Shown here: positions 31,587-43,320 of the stretch, piece after piece
Position numbering within the stretch: position 1 is the stretch's first letter
Layout of the letters: every line of letters begins with the position of its first letter
Program-made: the position numbers and the translations under genes
Assembly (NCBI GenBank): GCA_029891345.1
Contig: CM056993.1
Span: 225,379,924-225,443,923 of the forward strand
Direction: 5' to 3'
DNA length: 64,000 nucleotides
Source: Dryococelus australis
Taxonomy: Eukaryota > Arthropoda > Insecta > Phasmatodea > Phasmatidae
The notes under the pieces: generated by a model
What the model was told of the DNA's origin: nothing
What the model saw: only the letters and a program-made list of their open reading frames with translations
Databases searched by the model: none

Positions 31587-32192
31587 TTGGGATTTTTGTG
31601 TCTTTTCGAAGAAAATGTCGCCATCGATTCTTTCAATCGTGTTTACTCCCTAGTCTCGGATGTGAACCTGGTCATGAGCACCGATAAGTGTAGGATCAAC
31701 AAACTGATTTCCAAACTAATTGCTAAAGGGCACTTGTTACCGCTGGATGAACGCAATATTGCGGATATGAAAAACAATGCTTTTACCGATCACTTGTGCA
31801 TGTTCAACTCGATATTTCCCTTGAATTACAAGTTGAGTCATAAAGTGAAATAGAATAAACTACGCTCAAAGAATCGATGCTGGTTCGGTTTCATCGAGGT
31901 GCTTGTGTTTGAAGGTATATACAACTTGAATCACTTCCAAGGTAAGCCGTTCAAGACATTTCTGGACGAGGTGACGGGAAGAATATGCACCAAATCCGTG
32001 TTCGAATTGACCGTGGATGGCGATTCGAAGCGTGAATAATTGTTTCGGGATATTTGTTTCGGACCGCACATCCCAGAGCAAATAGGATCCACATTCCAAC
32101 ATGGGAAAATAGCCAAGCTGTTCACCGCGATAAACTACTTAAAAGACGAAACTAAATACAAACCGCCTTGTTCGTTTTTTCGAGCTCTGTGA
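31587..32192 (+). pseudogene. viral gene of unknown function, two in-frame stops
   Basis: One phase is coding-like from about 31587 to a TGA at 32190-32192, broken only by a TAG at 31851-31853 and a TAA at 32037-32039, giving about 201 codons. The next gene's ATG is 8 bases later in a different phase, so these are either adjacent genes or a single frameshifted one. No family is recognised. Confidence 0.5.
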
Positions 32193-32199
32193 AGAAAAC

Positions 32200-33246
32200 A
32201 TGGGTATTTACCTGGACATTGCGGAACGGAAATCACGGGACTGCGAAGGCGAACATTTAGATGCAGAGGGTGACGATGCGAGGTTCCTGAAATTAAAAAT
32301 GGTCTTTACAAGTCATCCGCAACTCACCGAAGACGGGTATGCGATCAACGCCGATAAAAATATTTCGACCATACACTGTCGTCGTTTCCGGATGATTTTC
32401 AATCATGATTCCAAAACCAGATTTTGCGTTCGCTTGAGCAAGGACTCGGCAACCGTATTTCTACCATTTAATAAATCCGATATGGTCTTTGTCCAAATGC
32501 ATGTGTACTGTAGCGACATTCATTCAACCGAGCCACTGGAATATTTCAATAACCCACATTTTAACGTAAGTGTGTCGACAAACATGTACAGAATATCATT
32601 GGTGGTTGAAGATAACGACATTCTATCTCCGTGTACGAAAATCGAACGAGTAAAGATGAACTTGCATTTCGTGCATAATATTCGGCTCATTTTCGAGGTT
32701 GTTGTAGAGTCGCGGCATCGATTCTACGATTGTTTAGAATTGAGCAATACATCATCGCAAAAGGGAGTAGCCGTGTCCATGCCCATGAAAAATGATTATA
32801 CTGATTGCATGGCTTCGATCTACTCGGTTATCGGCCGATCGCCTCTGATGCAGTTGAAAGAAGTGAGTATTAATCGAGAAAAAAAAATCCCAACAAATAT
32901 ATTTTGCGGCAAATCGTCGACGGAAATGTTTAAAAACATTGCATCTGATTAAAAGAGCATCGGTTTTATAAAATTCGACTATTTGTCGATAAAACTTGCA
33001 GATGAACGGGTGCAATGCTGCCATTTACAATATTCTCCAGTGAGCCTATTCGTCAACAGAATGGTACAAGTGTTTGCCGACAGCAAACAAACAACTGCTT
33101 CAACTGTTTCTGATTTTAAAAAAGAATGTGAAATTTACCACTACAAAAATGCTTCTGGTAATGTCAAGTTTGATTTATATGATGAAGATTTGGCTTGTGC
33201 CAACATGAAGAAATTGGACGAGTTAATTTCGTTTTCAAAATTTTAA
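32200..33246 (+). pseudogene. viral gene of about 348 codons with a single stop
   Basis: ATG at 32200 (MGIYLDIAERKSRDCEGE). The phase is open to a TAA at 32950-32952, then open again to a TAA at 33244-33246. Without that stop the product is about 348 residues. It looks globular with mixed beta and helix, about a dozen cysteines, and no membrane segment. This is the best preserved long gene of the set. I do not recognise the family; a structural or transcription-related protein is possible. Confidence 0.6.
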
Positions 33247-33297
33247 TTTAAAAAATAAATAAAAAATTTCATATAACGTATTGTTTTTTTTTTTAAT

Positions 33298-33372
33298 TTA
33301 TATATATATATATATATTACGAAATTGCAAAAGTGTAGGGATGTATTCGGAATATTGTTTTTTTTTTTTTTT
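33298..33372. repeat. (TA)n and T-run
   Basis: A short (TA)n at 33299-33317 is followed by a T15 run at 33358-33373. The T-run lies in the 3' coding end of the minus-strand gene, where it reads as a lysine run. Confidence 0.8.
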
Positions 33373-34423
33373 TGACGATTGGTATTTTTAGCCCCTCCAC
33401 TCCCATGTAGTAAAAATGCAAAATGTCAATGTTTTGATGGAGTGGTTTGGAATTGATGATGGCCTGAACATCTTTTGGATAGCGATTGTCCAACTCTACA
33501 TTTTGCATGTTGCCCAAATCATGCCTGAGTCCAAATCCCGTACCGTAAACCACGTTTGAGTTGAAAATCCCGATTTTTGCCACGTATCCGAGCGCATTGA
33601 TGTTGATATCTCATAAAGGGGGCCAGCTTAGGATCGTTAAAATGTCAAATATGGGAAACTGTTCCAAAGGAACCACATATTGTATAATTTTTTTGCCATG
33701 CTTCATAGTGACTTCTGTGTTTGGCAAAGAGGTCGTTATGTCATGGATCCATTTATTTTGTTTTGCCATGTCCATATCTAGATATTTCTGGTCGAAAAAC
33801 ATATTCACTTTGGCCTTCTCGATACATCCTAGTTCCAAAACAGAAGACCACGTTAGTCCGTGATCGATCACATGTTTGGTAAAAAGTTTCAGTTTATAGG
33901 TACTAGCGATGTTTTCGGGATATGTAGAGTACTCGAATAAAGTGGCAAATTTCGACGAATCGATAAATTTACAGCTGTTGTTGGAAAATAAATTTATGAA
34001 CGTTTTAGCTGAGGTTTTCAATGGTTGTCCGGCAGGGATGGAATACAAGGGACATTGGCCGACCGACATGCTTGTTTTTGAGATGAGGCTTGATATCGCT
34101 TTGTTGTATTTTGGAAATAAATTATAATAAATGTTGCAGGAATCTGACTTGTGAGTCTCGCACAATCCACCAATCAACAACTGTTCGCTAGCGGGTTGTT
34201 TGCATAGCATCGTTCGTTATTCAAAGAAACAAATAGGCGTCAGTTCCATGTAGACGAAACTGTTACAACCGTTACTGAGGTTAAGTTTTTTATGAATGTA
34301 AATGAGTGGATAATATCGATTAATTTCATGTGATTGAGATTTATGGTATGAGTTGATGAATGCATACTGAGATTCGAAAATATATTCGAACTACCCTGAG
34401 CTTGAGGTTGGCTCTGTGAAAGC
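33317..34423 (-). pseudogene. viral gene of about 365 codons, broken
   Basis: The start is probably ATG at 34421-34423 (MLSQSQPQAQ). A frameshift near 34385 leads to a phase that continues to 33317 through a TAA near 34217 and a TGA at 33611-33613. Cysteines cluster in residues 60-130. The product ends after a lysine run. It is divergent from the P74-like gene starting at 34490, with a 66-bp AT-rich gap that should hold both promoters. No family is recognised. Confidence 0.5.
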
Positions 34424-34489
34424 ATTTTTGTTATTTACTTATATATATACATATACATATAGATACACACACCTAAAAAAATTCATAAA

Positions 34490-36483
34490 ATGTCCATATT
34501 CACCGGACCAACAAACTTGGATTATTCAAATGCTTTGATAAATATTCTTGAAAGACAAGATATATTAACTTATAATCAATACTTGCTGCGAGTGCCGCAA
34601 ATATTTTGTCATGTATACGTAGAAATGTGTCAAGATGTAGAACTAGAAAAGGCAAACTTGAATTTTTTTATTATTATTGCTATCAGGTTTGTCTTAAAGG
34701 TGAAAAACGATTCTGCGATGCATCTCGATGCAATCTGCATTATCCATGGGAGAAAACATGCACGCCTCGAGATGTCCCGAAAATATTCAAGAGTGGTAAT
34801 TTAGATGTGATTGGGTGCCAAGGAGTATGTTTTCCAACCAAAGATCCCGAATCGAAATATCAAGGTTTTAAATAACTATTCGAGCGACTGCTGCGACGCA
34901 TATATGTTGGTTTATCAGGAAGCCTACCTACTGGGAATAGATGATTGTTGGCGTGTAAAAGAAGGCACGATTATTCTGCATGCAAGCACGATAGGAACTG
35001 GTTTCGATGTCGATTCTTGACCGTATGTGACAGAGATGGGTGATGAAACAATACACTTTCGTCTAAACTCGTATTATTGCGATAATCTTATCACGTCTCT
35101 GGTGGGCGACGAATGCACAGACCATTTAGATAGGAAAATTATAGGCTTTTTCATCGGAAATTACTTGTACAAGATTATCGAATACAGCTTTATGGAATTG
35201 GCTCATGGAATCGATCAGTACGATGTAAGGAGCCCGTAAATACCACCAACAGCACAAATTCCCTATTACGTCGCGGAATGGAATAACTTCGTCAATCGTG
35301 AGGCATTCTGCATAAATCCAGACATTAAACTCAGTGACACGAGATGGTATCGCAGAAAAAACACTGAGACATTTATTTTGGACCACAGAGTAAGGGGGAG
35401 GGTGTAGGCTTATGGAGCTTTTGATACTGACCCACGATGTTGAATCCATAGTTTCCGAAAAAGATGCTCGGGTTCGAATCGGACCACAAGCCGATTCGGT
35501 GCCATACCACTTGAAATATACAGATAACGGTAAACGTCAAATCGACGAATATCAAATGCTTGGTTTAATGGGTGGTTTTCCGACCAAATATATCGATGAT
35601 TTATCCAATACAGAAGATATTTCCAACATAATTGTCGATATTATAACCTCTTGCATCCAAGGATTGGGTAGTAACGAGTTCCTACTGCAATTATTAGGTG
35701 AGGTCGGTCTGAATATGGTTCTGAAGACCCTAGTTAGACACATCGGACCCACAATGGTTGAAACGAGTGCAAAGATCTTGAATCGTCAGTTGGGAATTTA
35801 TGTATCCATAGTCTTGACGATAGAATTTGTTGCGAGAGCTGTGATATAGACTGTTTTGATAATCGCCGTTACAACAATTGCTGCAGTTACTCTTTCTTGG
35901 GTGTTCATACTTGGTGTTGTATTGATCATGACTGCAGTCGCCGATGTGTTTTTGACCATATTCGATCCATTCAACTTGAAAAACCTACAAGGTCAATATT
36001 ACGTAGATGATATATCAAAGATGGAATTTGAATTAAAACAAAAAGATTTGGGGTTTTCGAACGATGGAATATACACCGATCATGTTCATGACGTGGAAGA
36101 ACGCACACGAAGGATTTGTCGATTTAGCGAATCATGTTTCTATCCAACTATCCTCTATCTATAATGATGCCGACACCGGTAAATTAGCGGCCTTTTAAAA
36201 AAATGCCATATTCAAGCCACCTATTACGGGTATTCATCCTACTAAAGAAGTAAAAGATGACCATTTTAAAACATTATTGCAATTTCGTTTACAATACCTA
36301 CTGGCCCTCAAAGAAAACTCGAATGGATCTCGTATCGATTGGAACAATATAGGCGGCAATGATGATGATACGATGTTGTCAAATCAAATGAAAACTTTTA
36401 GTGCACAAAATCCAGATCAAATTTTGGACTTTACACTCTATGCATCTAAAATGAACTCTCGAATAAACATGATCGATAGATGA
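34490..36483 (+). pseudogene. pif-0-like: P74/PIF-0-like virion envelope protein gene, broken
   Basis: P74 (PIF-0) is the oral-infection envelope protein conserved in baculoviruses and nudiviruses, about 650 residues with a C-terminal membrane hairpin. Here about 660 codons are spread over three frames. The N-terminus has the aliphatic/aromatic pattern of the family; a cysteine-rich middle follows (34600-35240); then come the long hydrophobic segments at about 35780-35960, then FDPFNL near 35960. Breaks seen: frame changes near 34650, 34840, 35400 and 36120, and stops at 35018-35020, 35237-35239, 35847-35849 and 36196-36198. Length, order and C-terminal hydrophobic pair fit P74. Confidence 0.7.
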
Positions 36484-36610
36484 TTGTATTTGCTGGGAGG
36501 TTCGATACTAATCTCGGAATAACTGCACTTTTCAACAATAGAACAATACATTTATTTATTGTATCAGTTATTTTATTAACAACAACTTTTATACAAATGT
36601 CTACCTTTTA

Positions 36611-36967
36611 TCAGAATTTATAATAGTTAAATTGAGAGACTTTCTTAATGGCCCGTTGTTATTCGTCCCGCGTGGGTGGAAGTAACAAGTCATAGAGTTC
36701 ATCAGGCGAGAACTTTGTGTGATGTAATTGTCGATCCTTGGCTTATTTTAAAATCTTGAAATCTGTGTTTACACTTACCTTTATAGTTTTTTTCATACCT
36801 TTCTTGATGAAGGTAAAGAAATATCCATCTTCTTTGCATGATAAATCATTTTTCATTAACCTATCGACTAAAATGGTAACTGATTCATCGTCATCCTTAT
36901 TTCCGACTTTGTTATAAGTCATTTCAGTCGACTCTGTGATAATGTTCACGTTTAATTTCGTAGCCAT
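36611..36967 (-). pseudogene. small viral gene, 118 codons, two in-frame stops
   Basis: From an ATG at 36965-36967 one phase runs to a TGA at 36611-36613, with stops only at 36743-36745 and 36659-36661. The product is basic-acidic mixed (KDDDES, IKKGMKKTIK) and soluble. The frame is also open upstream to 37003, so a non-ATG extension cannot be excluded. No family is recognised. Confidence 0.5.
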
Positions 36968-37060
36968 TTGGAGCACTTTGATGTGTTTCTTTTCTAACAC
37001 CAACTACAAGTTTGCTACAACAATCTGAATACCACACAATATATACCAAGATAGAGATAG

Positions 37061-37064
37061 ATAG

Positions 37065-37117
<53 letters not shown>
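37061..37117. repeat. (GA)n microsatellite
   Basis: About 27 GA units, preceded by agatagatagagcgag. Confidence 0.95.
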
Positions 37118-37123
<6 letters not shown>

Positions 37124-37634
37124 AAGTAGGAAAAAATTAAAAAGATTCTTTTTTCATTTTCTTGTTCAATGACTTACATAAATGAATGCAAAATGAGCTA
37201 AAAATATCAATATGATTGTGATTTTTATAACTGTTGTTATCTGCATTATTTACATAACTACGATAGTCATGAGGGTCGGCATAATCATATATTTTAAAAA
37301 GATTTGTCAATTGAAGGTGTTGTTTTGTAAATTTTCGTTTCCCAATTCCAGCTTCTTTTTACGTTAATCTTTAGTGTTTAAAGAGGCAGTAGCAGTTTTA
37401 GTTTTCGAAACATTTGCATTTCCAATTCAAATTGTTTAAAAAAGTATAAATATTTTCAGCAGCTGCTAATATGTCGGCAGCCACCATATCTTATTGTTAT
37501 TGAGTGCCTTCGAGCACAACACAACTTACCACCTCATCAAAAAGTCACAATTACGGTTTTATTTTACCGGAATTTTTTTATTATGAAAGGTGTTATTTAT
37601 AATTTGCAAAATATCTTTTTAATCTTTGTCATTT
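37118..37634. other. interval without a confident gene
   Basis: AT-rich; no frame, motif or repeat stands out. Confidence 0.4.
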
Positions 37635-39573
37635 TCATACACGTATATTTTGATGTGTAGTGCATGGTAATAAAGTTTTTTCCCCAGGTTGGTGGATAAA
37701 AATTTTGTAGTAAAATTTATTTTCATTATCTACGTACTCTATACGGAATGCTAAAATACCCTTTTTACCCGAATGTACCAAATAGATAGAAGGGTATGTT
37801 TTTTTAAGTTTTTCTATTTGAGTTTCCGCTTCTATTATTCGTATTGGATTTGTTTCTTTCAAATTAAAATATACTTTCTGCAGAATATTTTTATTTTTGC
37901 ATTTCGATTTAGAAAACACACACTATAGAATTGTTATATTTTGCACAAAGAATTCCTAAAGGTAGTTCATATTCCTCAGACTCCCAACGTATAGCCACAA
38001 TAGATGGTCTATTATCTACAATATTCAAATTGGGAAAGGGAATGAAGGCATTGTAACAAACATACGACTGACTCGTTTTCGCCGCCCTGATCAACTCTTG
38101 GTTGGATGTGTCGAGATTACTAATTACATATAAATTCGAAGGATGTTTGATTATATTTTGCGTGGTTAATATAGTATATCCTTTTAAACATGCGAGCCTA
38201 TCTGTACCGCAAAATCTTGTATGCGAAATAGAAATAACATTTTCACCAGTAGGTAGTATGGGGTTCCTTGTCGAATCCACATACATCATAATTTTATCAT
38301 TTATACCATGAAAATCTTTTATGTAAATGCTATCTGAACTATTTCCTCTCTCAGTATCTTGAATAATTAATTAACTCGAACTAGATACGCATAAATAATT
38401 CAACATTTTATCACAATGATGGATTTTGTCGTAATATGCATTTAATTTATATTTCTTCAGATCGGTAATGCTGGCAATTACAATTTTGTTATAGAGAGCA
38501 GTTGGATTACTTTTCATAAATCGCAATATGGTAATGAAGGAAGCTATCGAAATTTCATGTATAGAGTATATCATAATCGTTTGTATCTCACTGTCCAAAT
38601 CTGTATTCAGATGTAAATTAAACTGGTTCGAGCTTTGTTGATCTCCACAATATACATATGCCACATCCCCACGGTTATTGTTATGGGTATTTGTGGTAAT
38701 AAACTCGAACAACTCGCAATTCTCTTCGATTTATTGTAAATTATTTACATACAATTCAGCAGTAAATTCCAATTTTTCGGCATCTAAAACAAATTTGTCT
38801 TCTTCGGATGTGCTAGAGTTTTTGTGGGTTAAAAATTTTGTGTTTTCAATATTCTCGAACTGCAAACAATCGTTTAGAACTTCAGGGGAAGCATTTAAAA
38901 TTATGGCGAGGTTCCTATGAATATTTTCGACATGTAAACCATTACTTTCGCTAAATAAATTGGCTACATCTTTTTTGAAAACGATACCGCTAACTGCCGT
39001 GAATTAATCAATAATCTTCACCACTAGTATGTGTTTTCTATCGGGTTTGGCTCCCAAGTACTTGCTCAAATAATACAAACCACATGAAAATGCTTTGAGT
39101 AGTACTATTCGATGAAAATAGTGATCGTGATTGTCATGCGTGTTGTAAATGGATATTTCCCCAGATCTTTATCCTCGTAAATGGCAGAAATCCCTGGAAT
39201 ACCAACAAAGGATGAGAGGCTTGCGACTCAATGTCGACCATCAATCGCACTATATTCGGCATTTGATGGAAATTGTTCATTCACCGAAGGTTTGTATAAC
39301 GATGCCGTGGCCATTAAATCATCATTGTTGTTGGAATTCACATAATTTTTAGGGTTTTCACTAATGCAAAAATCGTAGTGTTTTTATTCGGCCTTGGTCG
39401 TTTGGACAATTGCTTCATTTTTGTTTCTGTCGTAGAGCAGGGATGTGTATAGATCTCCTATACAAAGGTATTGATACATGGAACTATTGGATGTGGTGCG
39501 CATTTGATACGAAACACCAGTAAGTTGTGTATATAGTTGGTTATCCTTCGAGCTTTGTTTGTGATTTCATTAA
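37635..39573 (-). pseudogene. long viral gene (about 645 codons), unknown function
   Basis: Several short minus-strand frames belong to one gene. Frames 38371-38712 and 37909-38289 share a phase. That phase is also coding-like upward to about 39130 with stops near 38733 and 39005. A frameshift near 39130 leads to a phase coding-like to about 39560, with stops near 39238 and 39395. At the 3' end a frameshift near 37915 leads to frame 37635-37919. The product has no evident membrane segment and scattered cysteines. It ends the viral segment on the right. I do not recognise the family; its length is like several core genes of these viruses. Confidence 0.5.
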
Positions 39574-40800
39574 TCAACAGTACCTTTAATTTTTACACTG
39601 TTGATAATTGTTACATTAATTAATTACCTTATTACGTGAAGTCTGGAATGGGCTCTCGACACTACACGCCTCTCGAAAGAAATGTTTTTCTTGGAATTTT
39701 AAAAGGCATAAAGACGTGATTGAAGATAAACAAAGAAGCGTGAATGGTATGAGGAGAAAAGAGGTGGCGTGGGTAAGTATTGCAGAAGCCTACTACTCTG
39801 CCCAGAGTAATATTCAGCAGGTAAGACTTATTAATGTATAATCGGATTCATTTCCTTGTGCGACGAATTATATTTACACCATGGTTGTGGACGAGCCTTG
39901 AGAATGGGTGTATTATAATTGTATATATTTTCTCCATCTGGCATATGGCATTTCTGCGCCAAGCATATCAATATCAATTGTATTATCGTCTACATCCATT
40001 GTAAATACAGCATACCGAGCACAAGGCACTTTAACAGGAAGCTGTTTAGTTACATAATATCACACTTTTATAGTAATATAACACATTTGTACTGTTTATT
40101 CCACTCACACATGGGTTAACAAATGTTTATTACATCGTACACAAATTACATACATCTGCCATTACAAAACCACAGTGTTCTCAGGTCTGAAGAAACTTTT
40201 CCAGCAGACTTGCTCAAGACGATCTTATTTCCCACCTTAAGCATATCCTTGCTTACTATGAAACATGACTTTCTCAAGCTGTGACTAGGCAGTACTATTG
40301 TTCCTTTTCCTGGTTGGGATCGAACACATGCCTTAAGACAATCTTCATTGAGACAATCGTGTTGACAGTTGCTTGAGATGAGCTTGAGCAATGTCTATGA
40401 CATACTGGGATACCTAATAAGACCATCTTGACCAAGAATTATCTTAAGATGAGACTATGAATTCCACCCAGAAAATGGTTTCTGGTAGATACATTCAAAT
40501 CATATTTTAGTAATTCCCTTTTTTCACATTACATTAGTTTTCTGGTCTAATAGAGTTTTATATTTATTTATCCCTTATTGTAGGGTTCAGTTTTGTTGCA
40601 TCTACAATATCGGATAGGGTTAAGATACCTGTGTACATTAAATTAAATTAAATTTTCACTGCATTGCCTACTGAGTATTTTATTATATTTTCAAAACAAA
40701 AATAGAATGATTGAGGGGGGGGGTGGGAGAGGAGATGTTTCTGGATAATTTTATTTTCTATATCTACAAAAATTGTATTTTATATTTCTACAAAAGTGCA
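39574..40800. other. right junction and host DNA
   Basis: Virus-like coding character ends near 39570-39600. An 81-codon minus-strand frame at 40146-40391 is followed, on that strand, by gtaataaac, a possible polyadenylation signal, so it might be a terminal exon or processed transcript fragment, but no family is recognised. A run of G (40714-40726) is present. Confidence 0.35.
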
Positions 40801-40805
40801 ATATT

Positions 40806-43320
40806 TAGTGCCAACAACTTATGCAGAGTTGCACCATAGTAGTTCGAAGATCGATCCATTTAGGATGTAAGATTTTCACAGAAAACTGTTCCACCCTCTT
40901 CTAACAACTTTGGTTTCACCATTCGAGTTCAAGCATCTTACACAATAGAAAACTTAAAGGTCGGTTTACGATTGACTGAACAGAATTAGTGCATCATGTT
41001 CTTATTATATGACACAATGCGTCCAAGGGTATTATTTTATGACTTAGGAGATGGTTATATTGTTTATATCTTAAGTACATGTCAAGATGAAGTAGCCAAT
41101 CAGAGAGCAGCGACAGTTGTCACCAGGAAACCTTATTTACAACTTGTATTTAGGTTATGTCATATTGAGAATTTGTACGAATGTAACTATTTTATTCGAG
41201 AGACAGTATCCTCTCGATTTAAATAATAATTCATGACCATGGTTTCTTTCGTGGAAGAGGTTATTGAATTCGCTTAAATGAACCTTTCCAGATTGATTAA
41301 TGTAAATGCCTAACATTGGCATCGTGTTCCCCTCCTATAAGAATTCACAAGTTTTTTTTATGATTACACACGCAGTAACCACAAATAATTAAATATACAT
41401 AAATTGTTAATTTTTCCAGGTTATTTCGGTGGCTTACATCTCCTACGATTTTAATTGGCTAGAATTAAAAGTTGCAAATTCAATCATAAACTGTAAATAT
41501 TTGATGCACTGCTGATGCCGGTAAAGGTTGGAACAGGTTTTTTCTGGAGAGGTGATGGGAAAAAAAATGAATGAATATACCCAGGGCACCAGATGTCGTC
41601 AAGCGACGTCAAAGATGATGCTGCTCCTCTTAACCTCTGGGTTGCGATCTGTCGACCCGGGACGAATCTCCTCGCAGTGGCTGCTGAATTGTTGTCATCC
41701 GCCCGTAGATTACTGCTCCAGACTATTACAACCCCTTCTCTGAGCGAACTTTACACTAAACAAACTTGACTATTCAGACCAGCCATGCAGAGAAACAGAA
41801 AATAAAGCGTCTTCTGACAATCAAAACATTTGCATGCACATTAAGCTCCCTGGAGCGACGCCAATCCACTGGGGATTGGAGGTGGCTTACCATGCGACGA
41901 AATAGAAAAATGTTCCAGATGATTAAGTCTATTGTAATTACACGTCCGGTTTCAAAAAGGCGATGGTCGCCCGGCATACGCGGGAAATGCCGAAACCTAC
42001 CATAAGCACTCCACCTCTGTGGCTTGCTGCTAGCTGACTGACTCTCTCGCACCGAAACGAGACTACTTTCTGGGATGACTTGCGACATTGACCCTTGCAT
42101 GAATGAAATAAAGTAAATAGACATATGAAAACAATACAAATACTCCTACTACATAAACACTGGGGAAATGGGGTGGACAAAACACTCTGCAGAAGATGAA
42201 AATAAATAATAACATGTTACTTTGCAAACAAAACAAAATACAAACCTGCAAAACGAACCATAAACATTTTAATTATCAACACAATAGTCTTTTAATTAGG
42301 CCTGAAATATTCCAGTTCAATACAGAGGTTTACTTATTTCCTCCGTGGCATCATGCATTGCTGTAGCAACCTCCAGGTGCACTTGCACCAGCATGCCCTG
42401 CTCTTGCGCTGCCCCTCGTCACTCCGCTGACTGGGCGCACAATCGAAGTAGAGTGCGCAGCCCCGCTGTAGTGACATTACAGGTTACGGCCAGAAAAACT
42501 GTCTTATACTGGGGACTTGCACACATTATATCTTTATAGTAATTTTCCATGTTCTTATCAAACCACTAAGTAAAATTCTTAATTCTTCAGTTTTTAATCG
42601 TAAACAAACCTTTAGAATTTGATTTTATGCTTCCTTTCCTATGATAAAACCACGAATTCACAATACAATTATAAAATCAGAGTTTAGACAGTTGAACTTC
42701 GGTTCTTCGAGCTTCATGAAAGTGTTTATATTGTTATGTAAATAATGTTAATATTATCCAGGAATATATTTTACATACCTTTTTTTAATAGCCTAAAATT
42801 TACATTAAAATTTTATTTCAAAACAAAAACTCATTTGTTCACTTTATTGAAATAACTCGATTCAATTATTTCCTCATTACATTATATTTGTTTGCCATTT
42901 CTTAAAATTTAAGACAAGCTTTGTTTAATATACTGATATTAAAATCGCCCTGCAATAAAACAATGTACTGTCCACATAACCTCTGTTAGTTTCTCAGCAA
43001 AATGGCTGTTTGACTTTGACATTAAATTTCAACTTTTCGCATTTATAAAGTCAAGAGTTCTTGACTTTAGCTTTTACAATTCCATCGTGTCAAGCTCCAT
43101 AAGAAACAACATGTCGGAAAGCAAACGTAAAGTCAAATGTTAAAGTCTAATGTTAAAGATTTCAGGAGTGTAAGAGCGTTTACGCACGAGTTCAAACTTC
43201 CAAACAAAGATCCATGATGAGGGTGCAACTGTTTTCTGTGAAAATCTTACATCTGATCTAGGATTGAGTGTCTAACCATGATAGTGCAACTGAGCATTAA
43301 TCAGTCAGTAGCAACAATTT
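40806..43320. mobile_element. transposon-like region bounded by inverted repeats
   Basis: GATGTAAGATTTTCACAGAA at 40864 and its reverse complement ending 43253 form a 23-bp perfect core of a longer, diverged inverted repeat (about 40806-40966 against 43160-43320). The spacing, about 2.5 kb, is that of a non-autonomous DNA transposon. No transposase is legible between the arms. Confidence 0.5.

Noticed and set aside
40290-40335. tRNA B-box-like gttcgatccc on the minus strand (possible SINE)
   Set aside because: No A box or tRNA fold nearby; a single 10-base match is expected by chance.
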